A DNA stretch of 64,000 nt from Artocarpus heterophyllus (taxonomy: Eukaryota > Streptophyta > Magnoliopsida > Rosales > Moraceae): NCBI GenBank assembly GCA_025403435.1, contig CM046351.1, positions 24,641,730 through 24,705,729 of the forward strand, given 5' to 3'. The notes under the pieces are model-generated. The model was given only the letters and a program-made list of their open reading frames with translations, made no database searches and was not told where the DNA came from. A program made the translations under genes and the position numbers. This document shows, in pieces, positions 10,863-22,054 of this stretch. The stretch's first letter is position 1. Every line of letters begins with the position of its first letter.

Positions 10863-12250
10863 TATTCAAGCTACAACACCTGCTCCACCAAAAGATCCCA
10901 TAAGAACAGAGAACCAACTTATGGTTCAACAGACTCACAACCCACTTTCTCAAGTCCTATACAAACAACAACATGTTCAGCCAACCCAACCCGACTCTTT
11001 AGTAGAACCTTCTCAATCTTCTGCTTCTCCCACTGAAGATGACATTACCTCAGAGTCTTCTTCAACCTCTGACTCAGTTCATACAGATGACCTTTTGTCA
11101 GATGATGATGCCAATCCACTTCATTTTATGGCTCAAGAGGCTAACGAGCAATCTGAAACTACATAGGCCTACAATGTTGAAGAACAAGACGAATCCTTTC
11201 CTGAAGATCGTCCAACTCGACCTTCCAAATTTCAGGTCTTCACACTTGATGATATTCCTCCTCACAAGTGGCATACTCGGTTCCAAGAGTTTAAGGCTTG
11301 GCTTCTATTGGAAACCCAAAAGCCTCGAATGCAGACCAAAGCAATTTTGCTAAGCTTTGCCTCACGATTCACTAGTATCCTCCAAGAATGGTGGAAAAGT
11401 CTTGGAGATTACAGGCAACTATAATTCCTTCAGCTCGAAAACATTGAGGAAGCTCTTTTAATTGTTTATAATGAATTCTGCAGCCAAGACAACCAAACTA
11501 CAGAAAGACTTCACGTTGAATTCGTCAAGATGAAGTGTTTCTCAATAGAAAAGAAAGATTTTGAAAAGCACTTTAAAAGGATCTCCCAACGATTCTACCA
11601 GATTGGCGGCATCAACGATCCTAATCTAAAGCAGGCTTATCTTTCTTTTATTCCAGACCCACTTGGCGAAGCAACTATAAGACTCCTCACCTAAGTAGGA
11701 AAAGACTTACGTAACACCACTCTCGACGAGCTCTACCAACTAACCATTCGAGCCCTCGAAAAGATCTGTTCTCAAAACAAATTCCTGCAAGAATATTGAA
11801 AACAATCCAAACAACTTAATCGAGTCTACTCTCGAAAAGATCTGGTGATCAAATGTCCTAGCCATCAAAATTGTTCTTGTCATCCATCAACAGACCGAAG
11901 GGAAGCACAAGCAGTTCATTCCAAAATCATGGAAACCCTGAAAGCACAAACAATGAGGTTTTGTCAAATTCCTTCAAAAAAAGATGAAATTTGGTAAGAC
12001 TACTATCGCTGCTACAAATGCGAAAAGAAATGTCACTTCATAAAGAACTGTCCTCAATGTAGAACGGCTAAGCTCATCACTCATATTGAAAACCTCACAG
12101 GTGTCTCCTTATCAGATAATGATATTGAGTCTGTTTTCTCCCTTGATGATGAGCCCACATCTAATTCTCTCTATGCATTTGAACAAATTGAGACACCCTA
12201 GCAACACCAGATGCATTCCTTCTATCTCACTCAACTAGTTCTAGTAATCT
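10863..12250 (+). pseudogene. Endogenous pararetrovirus, copy A: capsid and CCHC zinc finger
   Basis: Plus-strand translation in broken frames gives an acidic Ser-rich linker (about 10990-11160) and the capsid core (about 11200-11800). A basic stretch follows, and then a zinc knuckle at 12010-12051 reading CYKCEKKCHFIKNC, which keeps the C-x2-C-x4-H-x4-C spacing. Stops inside the capsid part show decay. It lines up with 17890-16490 of copy B read on the other strand. Confidence 0.75.
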
Positions 12251-12768
12251 CCATGCATCTTGTCCCCTCAAAGTACTCTTGACCTATCAAGGTTGCAGCA
12301 TTCTTTGACTCTAGATCCTCTTATACTATAAAGAATCCTGACATTCTTCCTCCACAATATTGGCAAGAAAAGAAACAATTCTTTCAGGTAACCAATAATG
12401 CTATCTTCCAAACTGATTTCATAAGCAAACCCATAAAGCTTCAATTCTTTCCTGATTGCTCCATTAATCATCAAGTTATTGGTTTAAAGCTTCCTAGTAA
12501 AGACTTTATCATTGGTTTTGATATTTACACCAAGAAACAAGGTCTGAGAATTTTGCCAATTGGATTAGCCTACAAATCATATTTCAAAGCCTGGGAATCC
12601 ATTCCTAATTTCTTCTAGGTCTCAGAAGATGTCTTCCAACCCATTAAAGAAAGGCTAGTTCAAAATTCCTATGCAACAACACATGCTGAGTTTCTCACCA
12701 AATGCTCTCATCCTCTTTGGACTCGAGAGGAATTTTTTATTTCTCTCACTTTCAAACAAAATAAAGAT
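12251..12768 (+). pseudogene. Endogenous pararetrovirus, copy A: aspartic protease region
   Basis: The protease active-site block reads FFDSRSSYT near 12303-12330. The usual D-S/T-G triad has lost its Gly, so the protease would be dead. The following stretch to the reverse transcriptase start aligns with copy B and carries at least one in-frame stop. Confidence 0.65.
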
Positions 12769-13315
12769 GTGAATCCAACCAAAGTAAGTCACCCTAGCAT
12801 GAATCCAGAGCATCAAAAAATGGCCATTGCTGAATGTCAAGACTTGCAGAAACAAGGACTCATCGAACCTACTACTTCACCATGGGCATGTCATGCCTTT
12901 TATGTCAACAAACGACTAGAAGAAGTTCAAGAAAAACAACGGTTAGTTATCAATTACAAATCATTAAATTATTTTTTGGCCGATGACAAGTTCCCTCTCC
13001 TAAATAAAAACACCATGTTTTCTAATCTCACCCATGCCAAAATCTTTTCAAAGTTTGACCTCAAAGCAGGTTTTTGGCAACTCGATATTAAACCTAAAGA
13101 CCGACCCAAAACTACATTCTCAATTCCAAACCATCATTTTCAAAGGACAGTAATGTCCTTTGGACTCAAAATTGCTCCCTCTCTCTTCCAAAAGGCTATG
13201 ACCCGTATCTACGACCCAATTTTACATAGTGCCTTCATCTACATAGATGACATCCTTCTTTTCTCCCCCAATTGCCAGGCCCATCTCGAACTTTTGGCTC
13301 AATTTGCCTAAATCA
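12769..13315 (+). pseudogene. Endogenous pararetrovirus, copy A: reverse transcriptase, 3' truncated
   Basis: An open stretch of 180 codons covers RT motifs in order: RLVINYKSLN, FSKFDLKAGFWQLDI, MSFGLKIAPSLFQKAM and FIYIDDILLFS, so the YIDD catalytic box is kept. Fingers and palm are typical of petuvirus/florendovirus-like Caulimoviridae rather than Ty3/gypsy. It ends at TTTGCCTAAATCA, where copy B (minus) begins. The missing thumb and RNase H are found in the same orientation at 20069 onward, so copy B lies between the two halves. Confidence 0.8.
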
Positions 13316-13387
13316 CTGAGGATCATGTATCTGACTGACTCTAGACCTTCGGAAGGGGAGTATAGAACATCATTCTTGTAAACTAGA

Positions 13388-13460
13388 GATTTTATTTACT
13401 TGAGAGATTTCTTACAAGAGAGGAGAGTCTAGGTTGCCTTCTTCTTCTAAAGAGAGGCTG
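13388..13460 (-). promoter_or_regulatory. Pararetrovirus copy B: TATA-like box and poly(A) signal
   Basis: On the minus strand, CTATTTAAACAGCC (about 13460-13447) is followed about 60 bases later by AGTAAATAAAATCTC (about 13401-13387). The same pair, with intact TATTTAAATA, is at 21977-22054 in copy C. A promoter just before a poly(A) signal is usual in Caulimoviridae, where the pregenomic RNA passes the signal once before ending. Confidence 0.6.
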
Positions 13461-13599
13461 TTTAAATAGATTACAAAGCAAAAAATTGAGTGGAAACATG
13501 GTCCTTTTACAGATAAGATTACGCACCGAAAACAAAAGTAAAGTCACACCGAAAAAAGTAAAATCACACTGGAAACAAAGTGGACCAGTGGTCCTTACA

Positions 13600-14690
13600 A
13601 ACTTTTCTAAAAATAGTAAAGCTTAGTCAGTATAATAGCTATCATCCAGCCAAGAGTTCTCTTTTGCCAGCTCACGTAGGGCTTCGTTGATTTCATCTTC
13701 ATCCATGCGAGGACACGCGTCATAACAAGACCAGAGGAGTTGTTGAGTGGAGGGTTGAGTGGCAGGCAGCTTGTCAAGGAGGTGGGGTTCATTGAGAAGA
13801 TAAGGATCTTGGAAATCCTGAAAAGCTGGTTCTTGTAAAGCAGGACACCTTCAGTGTCAGTCTGAGGGTTATGCTGGGTAGGGTCATCCTTATCCATGAT
13901 AGAGCCAGAATATATTTTTAAAGCTTTTTTAATTTTTTCAGCATATAATGGAGGAAATTGTTCCCAATGAGTATTTTGGTTTGTCGTGGGCCAGATTTAG
14001 TCAGGAATGGATTGGTTCTTAATAAACAGTATTTTTTGAATTTTTTGTTGGACACGACTGGTTTGTTTGAGGGGTTCTTCACTGGAAGCAAAAACCTCAA
14101 TGGATTGATTGGTCAGGATGGTACCGTCTGGAGTGAGCTTTCCTATGAGGGTTATGAACATAATTATGTAGCAATGGAGAGGAATGATTGCCTGGGAGTC
14201 TTTTGGCTTGCATGGATAGAGGAATGGTTGTCTGGGTCCTTTTATTTTTTCCCATTCAGTGGTAAGGAGGGCGTCCCATTGTTCAAGGGGGGCGAACCAT
14301 TGTAAAACCTGCATCTGGGTCTTGTATGCTGTTTCAAAGTCATCTCTGTCTACATAGGCATGAATTGATGTACATGTAGCGATGGCTTAAATTTCTACAA
14401 CAATTGTGAATACACTGGACAAGTACCAGAAAAAATGGGCTAGAGGCTTGGGCGTAAACAAGATGTCTTTGAGAGGTATGACCTTTGAGAAAGGGTATTA
14501 TGGATCTATGCCAAGATCATGGTACATTGAAGGGCCATGTTTTTTGATGATTTGATTATATATGAACAGTGTACATTTTGTGGCATTTTCTTTGGGATTT
14601 TTTCCTTGGAGGATATTGGGGGCATCTCTGGGAAAGAGAGTTTGTGGCCTTAATCCTGATTGGGAAGAGGAGGGTTCCATTAGGAAGATG
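13600..14690 (-). pseudogene. Pararetrovirus copy B: C-terminal region after RNase H
   Basis: Minus-strand pieces give a stretch with KKHGPSMYHDLGIDP (about 14540-14498), a Trp- and Phe-rich part (LEQWDALLTTEW near 14290), and an acidic tail starting MDKDDPTQ at 13897. Homologous pieces occur in copy C at 20720-21842. I know no enzymatic function for this part. It is broken by stops in both copies, but the order is the same. Confidence 0.6.
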
Positions 14691-15290
14691 TAAGGACTGG
14701 ATGTTGTTTGTTTAGATCTTTGGGTAATGAGATTTATAGAGGGTCTAGAAAGGCAGTCAAGGATTACATTGTCTTTTCCTTTGATGTGTTTAAAATCAAA
14801 TGAAAATAGGTCAAACCATACTACTAACCTGATCAATTGAGCATTTATGATTTTATTAGCTTTAAGCTTGATCATTCCCGCGGCTACTGCTGAGTCAATT
14901 TCGACTAGAAAGTGATGGCCGATAAGATGGAATTCAAACTTGGCAATTCCATGTTTGATAGCAAGGAGTTCTTTGAACGTAAAATGATAGTGACGATGTA
15001 ACTCCTTAAAGCTTTTGCTTTTGTATCCACATATTTTCCTGACTTTATTCATTCCTTCCTCAAAAAGGATAGCACCCTAATGTTGATCACTAGCATCTGT
15101 TTGAAGGACATGTTTCCCGTCTGAAGGAATCTGGAGTGGTGGTAAATTTTACATCACTCGTTTTAATTGCATTACAGCTGTGGTGTACTGATCTGTCCAT
15201 GGTGGAGGTTCCTTTTTCAAAAGCTAAGATAGTGGATAGACGAATCTTGAGATTTTGAGGACAAAATCTTAGAGGTAATTCACAATGCCT
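14690..15290 (-). pseudogene. Pararetrovirus copy B: RNase H
   Basis: The minus strand shows the RNase H order: a TDAS-type first catalytic block near 15090, the ELLAIKHGI helix with its Glu near 14965, VEIDSAVA with an Asp near 14900, and IKGKDNVILDCLSRP near 14760. A stop follows the first block (QH-stop-GAI), so the frame is broken; the rest stays open to about 14500. Confidence 0.75.
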
Positions 15291-16019
15291 AAGAATTGTT
15301 GAGTTTGGAGTTTTGTGAAATTCTTGTTAGGGAATTTCTGTAATTCTTGGGCAATGTGGGGTTGGGCTTGATAACAACCATCTTGGAAAGTCATTCCAAA
15401 GAAATCAATTTACGCTTGCCCAATGAGCATTTTCTTTTCGGAGAGCATAATCCCATGGTCTTCAATGATTTAGGCAAATTGAGCCAAAAGTTCAAGATGG
15501 GCCTGGTGATTGGGGGAGTAAAGAAGGATTTCATCTATGTAGATAAGGGCACTGTGTAAAATTGGGCCGTAGATATGAGTCATAGCCTTTTGGAAGAGAG
15601 AGGGAGCAGTTTTGAGTCCAAAGGACATTACTGTCCATTGAAAATGATGGTTTGGAATTGAGAATGTAGTTTTGGATCAGTCTTCAGGTTTAATACTGAG
15701 TTGCCAAAAACTTGCTTTGAGGTCAAACTTTGAAAAGATTTTGGCATGGGTGAGATTAGAAAACAGGGTGTTTTTATTTGGGAGAGGGAACTTGTCATCG
15801 GCCAAAAAATGATTTAACGGTTTGTAATTGATAACTAACCGTTGTTTTTCCTTGAACTTGTTCTGACCGTTTGTTGACATAAAAGGCATGACATACCCAT
15901 GGTGAAGAAGTTGGTTCAATGAGTCCTTGTTTCTGCAACTCTTGACATTCAGCAATGGCCATTTTTTGATGCTCTGGATTCATGCCAGGGTGACTTGCTT
16001 TGGTAGGATTCACATCATC
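15290..16019 (-). pseudogene. Pararetrovirus copy B: reverse transcriptase
   Basis: RT blocks are seen on the minus strand in two frames: LVINYKPLNHFLADDKFP, FSKFDLKASFWQLSI, and an active-site box that reads YIDE instead of YIDD (about 15545-15535). The Asp-to-Glu change would harm catalysis. At least one frameshift lies near 15860, within the stretch that reads differently in the two frames there. The thumb region runs on toward RNase H with several stops. Confidence 0.75.
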
Positions 16020-16489
16020 ATTTTATTTGAAAGGGGGAGAAATAAAAAATTCCTCTCGAGTCCAAAGAGGATGAGAGCATTTGGTGAGAAACTCAGCATG
16101 TGTTGTTGCATAGGAATTTTGAACTAGCCTTTCTTTGATGGGTTGGAAGACATCTTCTGAGACCTGGAAGGAATTAGGAATGAATTCCCAAGCTTTGAAA
16201 TAGGATTTGTAGGCTAATCCGATTGGCAAAATTCTCATACCTTGTTTCTTGGTGTAAAGATCAAAACCAATTATAAGGTCTTTACCAGGAAGCTTTGAAC
16301 CGATAACTTGATGATTAATGGAGCAATCAAGAAAGAATTGAAGCTTTATGGGTTTGCTTATAAGATCAGTTTGGAAGATAACATTATTGGCTGCTTGGAA
16401 GAATTGCTTCTTTTCTTAGAGGAAGAATGTCAGGATTCATCATGGTATAAGAGGCTCCAGCGTCAAAGAACGCTGCAACCTTGATAGGT
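16020..16489 (-). pseudogene. Pararetrovirus copy B: aspartic protease
   Basis: The protease triad region reads FFDAGASYT near 16470-16445, a D-A-G variant of the usual D-S/T-G. In copy A the same place reads DSRSS, so the two copies decayed separately. Downstream, ILPIGLAYKSYFKAWEFIPN (near 16235-16175) matches copy A. Confidence 0.65.
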
Positions 16490-17899
16490 CGAGAGTACTT
16501 TGTGGGGAGAAGATGCATGGAGATTACTAGAACTGGTTGAGTGTGATAGAAGGAATGCATCTGGTGTTGCTAGGGTGTCTCAATTTGTTCAAATGCACAG
16601 AGAGAATTAGATGTGGGCTCATCATCGAGGAAGAAAACAGACTCAATATCATTATCCAATAAAGAGACGCCTATGAGGTTTTCAATATGAGTGATGAGCT
16701 TAGCCGTTTTGCATTGAGGACAGTTCTTTACGAAGTGACATTTCTTTCCGCATTTGTAGCAGCGATCAGTAGTCTTATCAAATTTCATCTTTTTTTGAAG
16801 GAATTTGACAAATTGTCGTCGTTTGTGCTTTCGGGGTTTCCATGATTTGGGAATGAACTGCTTGTGCTTCCTTTCGGGTCGTTGATGGATGACAAGAACA
16901 ATTTGATGGCTAGGACATTTGATCACCAGATCTTTTCGAGAGTGGACTCGATTAAGTTGTTTGGATTGTTTTCAATATTCTTACAGGAATTTAGTCTGAG
17001 AACAGATCTTTTCGAGGGCTCGAATGGTTAGTTGGTAGAGCTCGCCGAGAGTGGTGTTACGTAAGTCTTTTCCTACTTAGGTGAGGAGTCTTGTAGTTTC
17101 TTCACCAAGTGGGTCTGGAATAGAAGAAAGATAAGCCCACTTTAGATTAGGATCATTGATGCCACCAATCTAGTAGAATCGTTGGGAGATCCTCTTAAAG
17201 TGCTTTTCAAAATCTTTCTTTTCCATTGAGCAACACTTCATCTTGATGAATTCAGTGCGAAGTCTTTCTATGGTTTGGTTGTCTTGGCCATAGAATTCAT
17301 TATAAACAATTAAAGGAGCTTCCTCAATGTTTTCGAGCTGAAGGAATTATAGTTGCCTATAATCTCTAAGATTCTTGGAGGATACTAGTGAATCGTGAGG
17401 TAAAGCTTAGCAAACTTGCTTTGGTCTGCATTCAAGGCTTTTGGGTTTCTAATAGAAGCCAAGCCTTAAACTCTTGGAACCGAGTATGCCACTTGTGAGG
17501 AGGAATATCATCAAGTGTGAAGACCTGGAATTTGGAAGGTCGAGTTGGATGATCTTTAGGAGAGGATTCGTCTTGTTCTTCAACATTGTAGGCCTGTGTA
17601 GTTTCAGATTGCTCGTCAGCCTCTTGAGCCAAAAAAAAGAAGTGGATTGGCATCATCATCTGACAAAAGGTCATCTATATGAACTGAGTCAGAGGTTAAA
17701 GAAGACTATGAGGTAATGTCATCTTCAGTGGGAGAAGCAGAAGATTGAGAAGGTTCTACTAAAGAGTCGGGTTGGGTTGGCTGAACATGTTGTTCTTTGT
17801 ATAGGACTTGAGAAAGTGGGTTTTGAGTCTGTTGAACCATAAGTTGGTTCTCTATTCTTATGAGATCTTTTGGTGGAGCAGGTGCTATAGCTTTAGCTT
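16490..17899 (-). pseudogene. Pararetrovirus copy B: capsid and CCHC zinc finger
   Basis: The zinc knuckle reads CYKCGKKCHFVKNC (about 16755-16710) and has normal C-x2-C-x4-H-x4-C spacing. Upstream are a basic region (RPERKHKQF and KPRKHKRRQF), the capsid core and an acidic linker to about 17890. Scattered stops interrupt the frame. Confidence 0.75.
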
Positions 17900-18783
17900 T
17901 CTACCGCTTTAGCTGATCTTGTTCATCTAGTATTTATTTCAATTTGAGCATTGATGATGTCGCTGGTTTGGGCTTGATCAATGGTTGGGGCTCTTTTGTC
18001 ATAGTTGTAAAACACCATGGGGTGGTATCATCGACAACATCTTTCAACTTTTCTTGTCGTTGAAGATCTTTGAGATTTTTCATCTCTTCTTCCTTGGCGA
18101 TCAAGATATGCATAGGGACAGTGGTGGTTTTGATGAGGAGCATCAACTCGCCATGGACTTGTTGAATTTTAGCCTATAACTGTTGGATAATGAAATTTTG
18201 GGATTGGTGAACATCAGCCGTGAGTTGTGCTGCCTAGGTTTCAATCCTCTAAAGCACCTTGTTTTGAGAGATGGAATTCTCTGTTTGCCAGTTTAAAGTG
18301 GCTTCGACTGGAGAGACTCGTTTAGTAGAGCCATGAGCTTCTCTTATTGTTGGATTGGCGATCTTGTGTTGGCAGATGATTGTACAATTGTGGGTACAAA
18401 ACTCATTTATAGGTGAAAATTCATCTTCGTATGTTGAAGACGAAGGGCTCATCATGTAGGCTTATGCAAGCTTTGGAGCTACCAGAGTGGAGGTAGTTTT
18501 TTCATGATGTTGGAATGACTGTTGAGCTTTCTTGTAACATGGGAGGATTGCAGGAGGTGATGAAGAGTTTTGAGAAGACCTTTGGGACCTTTGGACAGGA
18601 GGAGATCCTAGGGGAGGATTAGTGAATTTGGAGGGGAATCATTCCAGCCGGTCGGTGGTGGAAGTGGTTGACCGTAATGCTCTAGAGCTGAGTATTTGAC
18701 TAAATAATCAAAATTTCCAGAGGGTTGTCTGAGAGGACCAACAGTAGGATCACCTTGGAGAAACTTTTGTTTCAGCATTTTTC
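17900..18783 (-). pseudogene. Pararetrovirus copy B: coiled-coil region
   Basis: Broken minus-strand pieces include MMSPSSSTYEDEFSPINEF at 18455 and LLIKTTTVPMHILIAKEEEM near 18140, matching the open coiled-coil segment of copy A at 9120-10013. It lies between the movement domain and the capsid region. Confidence 0.65.
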
Positions 18784-19940
18784 CTAAACTAGGTTTTTGG
18801 CTCGTCGGGGCCGCTGTATTATTGTCACGTCATCTGGTGTAGTAAGGCAAGTCGAACAAGAGCAAACATCCCAACAACAATGATTATCAGAAGCTTTGAA
18901 TGCATAGACTGGGTTGCCTCGGGAGTTAAAGGACTCTACATCAATAGGTGGAGTGGGGAGGCTGGCCATCATATATTGAGTGGTAAAATAATTGGAGGAG
19001 GAGGAATCTTCCTTTTGATCAAAAGTGATCTCAGTGCTTCCATCTGCAAGGCATTTGTAATGAGGCTCCTTCATATGGATGAAAGAAGGAGTCTGTTGCA
19101 TCTTCTCGTAATTGGTAATCCATGAACTAGGAAGTATTTTGTACAATTCTTCCGCAAGGATTTGCCGAGGAATATAAGTACAGGTAGGGACTGGATCAGA
19201 ATCAACCTTGATCATTATTGCATCAGTTGTCACAGGAAGGGCTAAGTCGAGTGCATGATCTTGCAGTCGATATGCCATCTGATAATGAAGAGTTGAGCCG
19301 ATTGAATTGGGATCTTGATCGATGCTGACAATTTGGACCTGGACTTTAAGTGCATCAAGGAGGCATTTGTCTTGCAAGGACATGTTGAAATTGGGGAACA
19401 ACGTGACAATCACTATTCCTGCATTCAATGTAGTCTCGATTGTTCCGATGCTGGCCTGCTAGTATTTCTTTAGTCAGGAGTCAAGAAGTCCGATTCGTGT
19501 AGAAATTGGTAATCCTTTTTGGGCATGATAAGTTAGTGCAAGTTGAATAGCACCAAAGTGAATATAGGTGTACCCTTGGGATATCCATTGAAAAGGCAGC
19601 TCGTCTGTGATTTGGAGAGTTACTAACTGCTTATGGAAGATTGCTAGGAGTTGACACTGGCTAAATTTTGAGGCTTGAACATTCTCTTTTGGGGTTTATA
19701 TTATGGATGGATGAGTGCTTTGATGGAGCGTGTAAAAGAACTAGTAGACTTGGTGAAGGCATGGCATGTATTTATAAGTGGAAGAGATTCAAAAGTGATT
19801 TTTCTTTCATCAAGGATGTATGAGATTTCATATAAAAAGTCTAATTTGGAAGAAGTAGATTTAAGGTGGGTAGAAGCAAGAGGTAAGGACAACGAAGTAG
19901 ATGGGGAATAAGACTCAGATCCTGGGTTTGAAGTCATGGT
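18784..19940 (-). pseudogene. Pararetrovirus copy B: polyprotein N-terminus and movement protein
   Basis: An N-terminal Ser/Thr-rich part begins with an ATG at 19937, just after the primer site. The movement domain follows from about 19640: IHFGAIQLALTYHA, LPISTRIGLLDS, then an open run of 214 codons from 19428 with NAGIVIVTLFPNF, DHALDLALPV and PTCTYIPRQI. These fit the 30K-superfamily movement proteins that open plasmodesmata. Two stops lie between the first blocks and the long open run. Confidence 0.75.
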
Positions 19941-19971
19941 TGACGATTGAAAGTCTAGGGTTAGACAAATA

Positions 19972-19988
19972 GCATGGCTCTGATACCA
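19972..19988 (-). promoter_or_regulatory. Pararetrovirus primer binding site for tRNA-iMet
   Basis: On the minus strand it reads TGGTATCAGAGCCATGC, a perfect match to the usual initiator-tRNA complement of Caulimoviridae. By convention this is position 1 of the viral genome, and it lets the permuted copies be aligned. Confidence 0.85.
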
Positions 19989-20068
19989 ACTGGGTCAGAT
20001 CCACCTAAGGATCCAGAAAGATTCAAGTAAGGGTTCATATTTCTAAGACAAGGGTCTACTATTTCTCC

Positions 20069-20720
20069 AAGATGGTTGTTATCAAGCCCAACCCCACATT
20101 GCCCAAGAATTACAAAAATTCCCTGCTAAGAATTTCACAAAACTCCAAACTCAATAATTCTTAGGTATCGTGAATTACCTCTGAGATATTGTCCCCAAAA
20201 TCTCAAGATTTGTCCATCCACTATCTCAGTTTTTGAAAAAGGAACCTCCACCATGGACAGATCAGCACACCACAGCTGTAATGCAATTAAAACGAGTGAT
20301 GCAAAATTTGCTACCACTCCAGATTCCTTCAGACGGGAAACGTGCCCTTCAAACAGATGGTAGTGATCAACATTGGGGTGCTATCCTTCTTGAAGAAGGA
20401 ATGAATAAAGTCAAGAAAATATGTGGATACAAAATCCAAGCTTTAAGGAGTCACAACGTCACTATCATTCCACATTCAATGAACTCCTTGCTATCAAACA
20501 TGGAATTGCCAAGTTCGAATTCCATCTTATCGGTGATCACTTTCTGGTCGAAACTAACTCAGCAGTAGCCACGGGAATGATCAAGCTTAGAGTTAATAAA
20601 ACCATAAATGCTTAATTGATCAGGTTAGCCGTATAGTTTGACCAATTTTCTTTTGATATTAAACACATCAAAGGAAAAGACAATGTAATCCCTGACTACC
20701 TTTCTAGACCCTATATAAAT
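20069..20720 (+). pseudogene. Pararetrovirus copy A continued (C segment): RT thumb and RNase H
   Basis: It begins within the RT thumb about 75 bases downstream, in viral order, of where the plus-oriented copy stops at 13315. RNase H blocks are LQTDGSDQHWGAILLEE, FNELLAIKHGI and VETNSAVATGMIK. The third catalytic Asp is Asn here, although copy B keeps Asp. One frameshift near 20440 splits the frame. Same strand and complementary content support this being the other half of the interrupted copy. Confidence 0.75.
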
Positions 20721-21842
20721 CTCATTGCCCAAAGATCCAAACAAACGACATCCATTCCTTACATCTTCCTAATGGAACCCTCCTCTTCCTAATCAGGATT
20801 AAGACCACAAACTTTCTTTCCCAAAGATGCCCTCATTATCCTCTAAGGGAAAAATCCCAAAGAAAAGGCCACAAAACGTGCACTTTTCATACAAAACCAA
20901 ATCATCAAAAAACATGGCCCTTCAATGTACCATGATCTTGGCATAGATCCAGAATACCCTTTCTCAAAGGTCATACCATTCAGAGACATCATGTTTATGT
21001 CCAGGCCTCTAGCCCATTTTTTTTGGTACTTGTCCAATGTGTTCACAATTGCTATAGAAATTCAAGCCATTGCCACACGCACATCAATTCTTGCCTATCT
21101 AGACAGAGATGACTTTAAAGCAGCATATAAGACCCAAATGCAGGTCTTATAGTGGTTCGCCCCCCTTGAACAATGGGACGCCCTCCTTACCACTGAATGG
21201 GAAAAAATAAAAGGACCCAGACAAGCGTTCCTCTATCCATGCAAGCCAAAAGACTCCGAGGCAATCATTCCTCTCCATTGCTACACAATTCTGTTCATAA
21301 CCCTCCCAAGAAAGCTCACTCTAGACGGTACCATTATGACAAATCCATCCATTGAAGTTTTTGCTTCTAGTGAAGAACCCCTCGAACGAACCAATAGTGT
21401 CCAGCGAGAAATTTAAAAAATACTGTTCATCAAGAACCAGCCCATTCCTGACTAAATCTGGCCCACAGCAGACCAAGATACTCCTTGGGAACAATTTCCT
21501 CCAGTATATGCTGAAAATTTTAAAAAAGCTATAAAAATATATTCCGGCACTATCATGGATAAGGATGACCCTACCCAGCACAGCCCAACACTTTACACTA
21601 AGACTGACACTAAAGGTGTCCTGCCTTACAGGAATCCAGCTTTTCAGGATTCCCAAGATCCTTATCTTCTCAGTGAGCCCTACCTCCTTGACAACTTGCC
21701 TGCCATTCAACCCTCCACTCAACAACTTCTCTGGTCTTGTGATGATGCGTGTCCTCCCATGGATGAGGATGAAATCGACGAAGCCCTAACTAAGTTGGCA
21801 AAAGAGAACTCTTGGTTGGATGACAGCTATGACATTGACTAA
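20720..21842 (+). pseudogene. Pararetrovirus copy A continued (C segment): C-terminal region
   Basis: Contains the same KKHGPSMYHDLGIDP block (about 20910-20955) and a final open frame at 21555-21842 with an acidic tail, MDEDEIDEALTKLAKE, ending DDSYDID and TAA. Earlier parts carry stops. The function of this domain is not known to me. Confidence 0.65.
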
Positions 21843-21976
21843 GCTTTACTATTTTTAGAAAAGTTTGTAAGGACCACTGGTCCACTTTGTTTCCAGTGTG
21901 ATTTTACTTTTGTTTTCGGTGTGCAATCTTATCTGTAAAAGGACCACGTGTCCACTCAGTTCTCTACTTTGTAATC

Positions 21977-22054
21977 TATTTAAATAGCCTCTCTTCAAAA
22001 GAAGAAGGCAACCTAGACTCTCCTCTCTTGTAAGAAATCTCTCAAGTAAATAAA
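21977..22054 (+). promoter_or_regulatory. Pararetrovirus C segment: TATA box and poly(A) signal
   Basis: TATTTAAATA (21977-21986) is followed by AATAAA (22049-22054), 63 bases apart, in the non-coding region after the polyprotein stop. The arrangement fits a pregenomic RNA promoter and the terminator used on the second pass. Confidence 0.65.

Larger units (their letters stand above)
13315..20072 (-). mobile_element. Endogenous pararetrovirus copy B, near unit length, minus strand
   Basis: Reading leftwards from about 20072: about 85 bases of the terminal non-coding region, the primer site (19988-19972), N-terminus and movement domain, coiled coil, capsid with zinc finger, protease, reverse transcriptase, RNase H, a C-terminal acidic region, and the non-coding region with TATA and poly(A) signals. 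This is the gene order of one polyprotein genome of the florendovirus/petuvirus type, about 6.7 kb, circularly permuted by about 85 bases. Many stops and shifts make it non-functional. These viruses do not encode an integrase, so insertion is assumed to have been by host repair. Confidence 0.85.

Noticed and set aside
19972..19988. Possible tRNA-Met gene
   Set aside because: Only the primer-site complement is present; no cloverleaf surrounds it.
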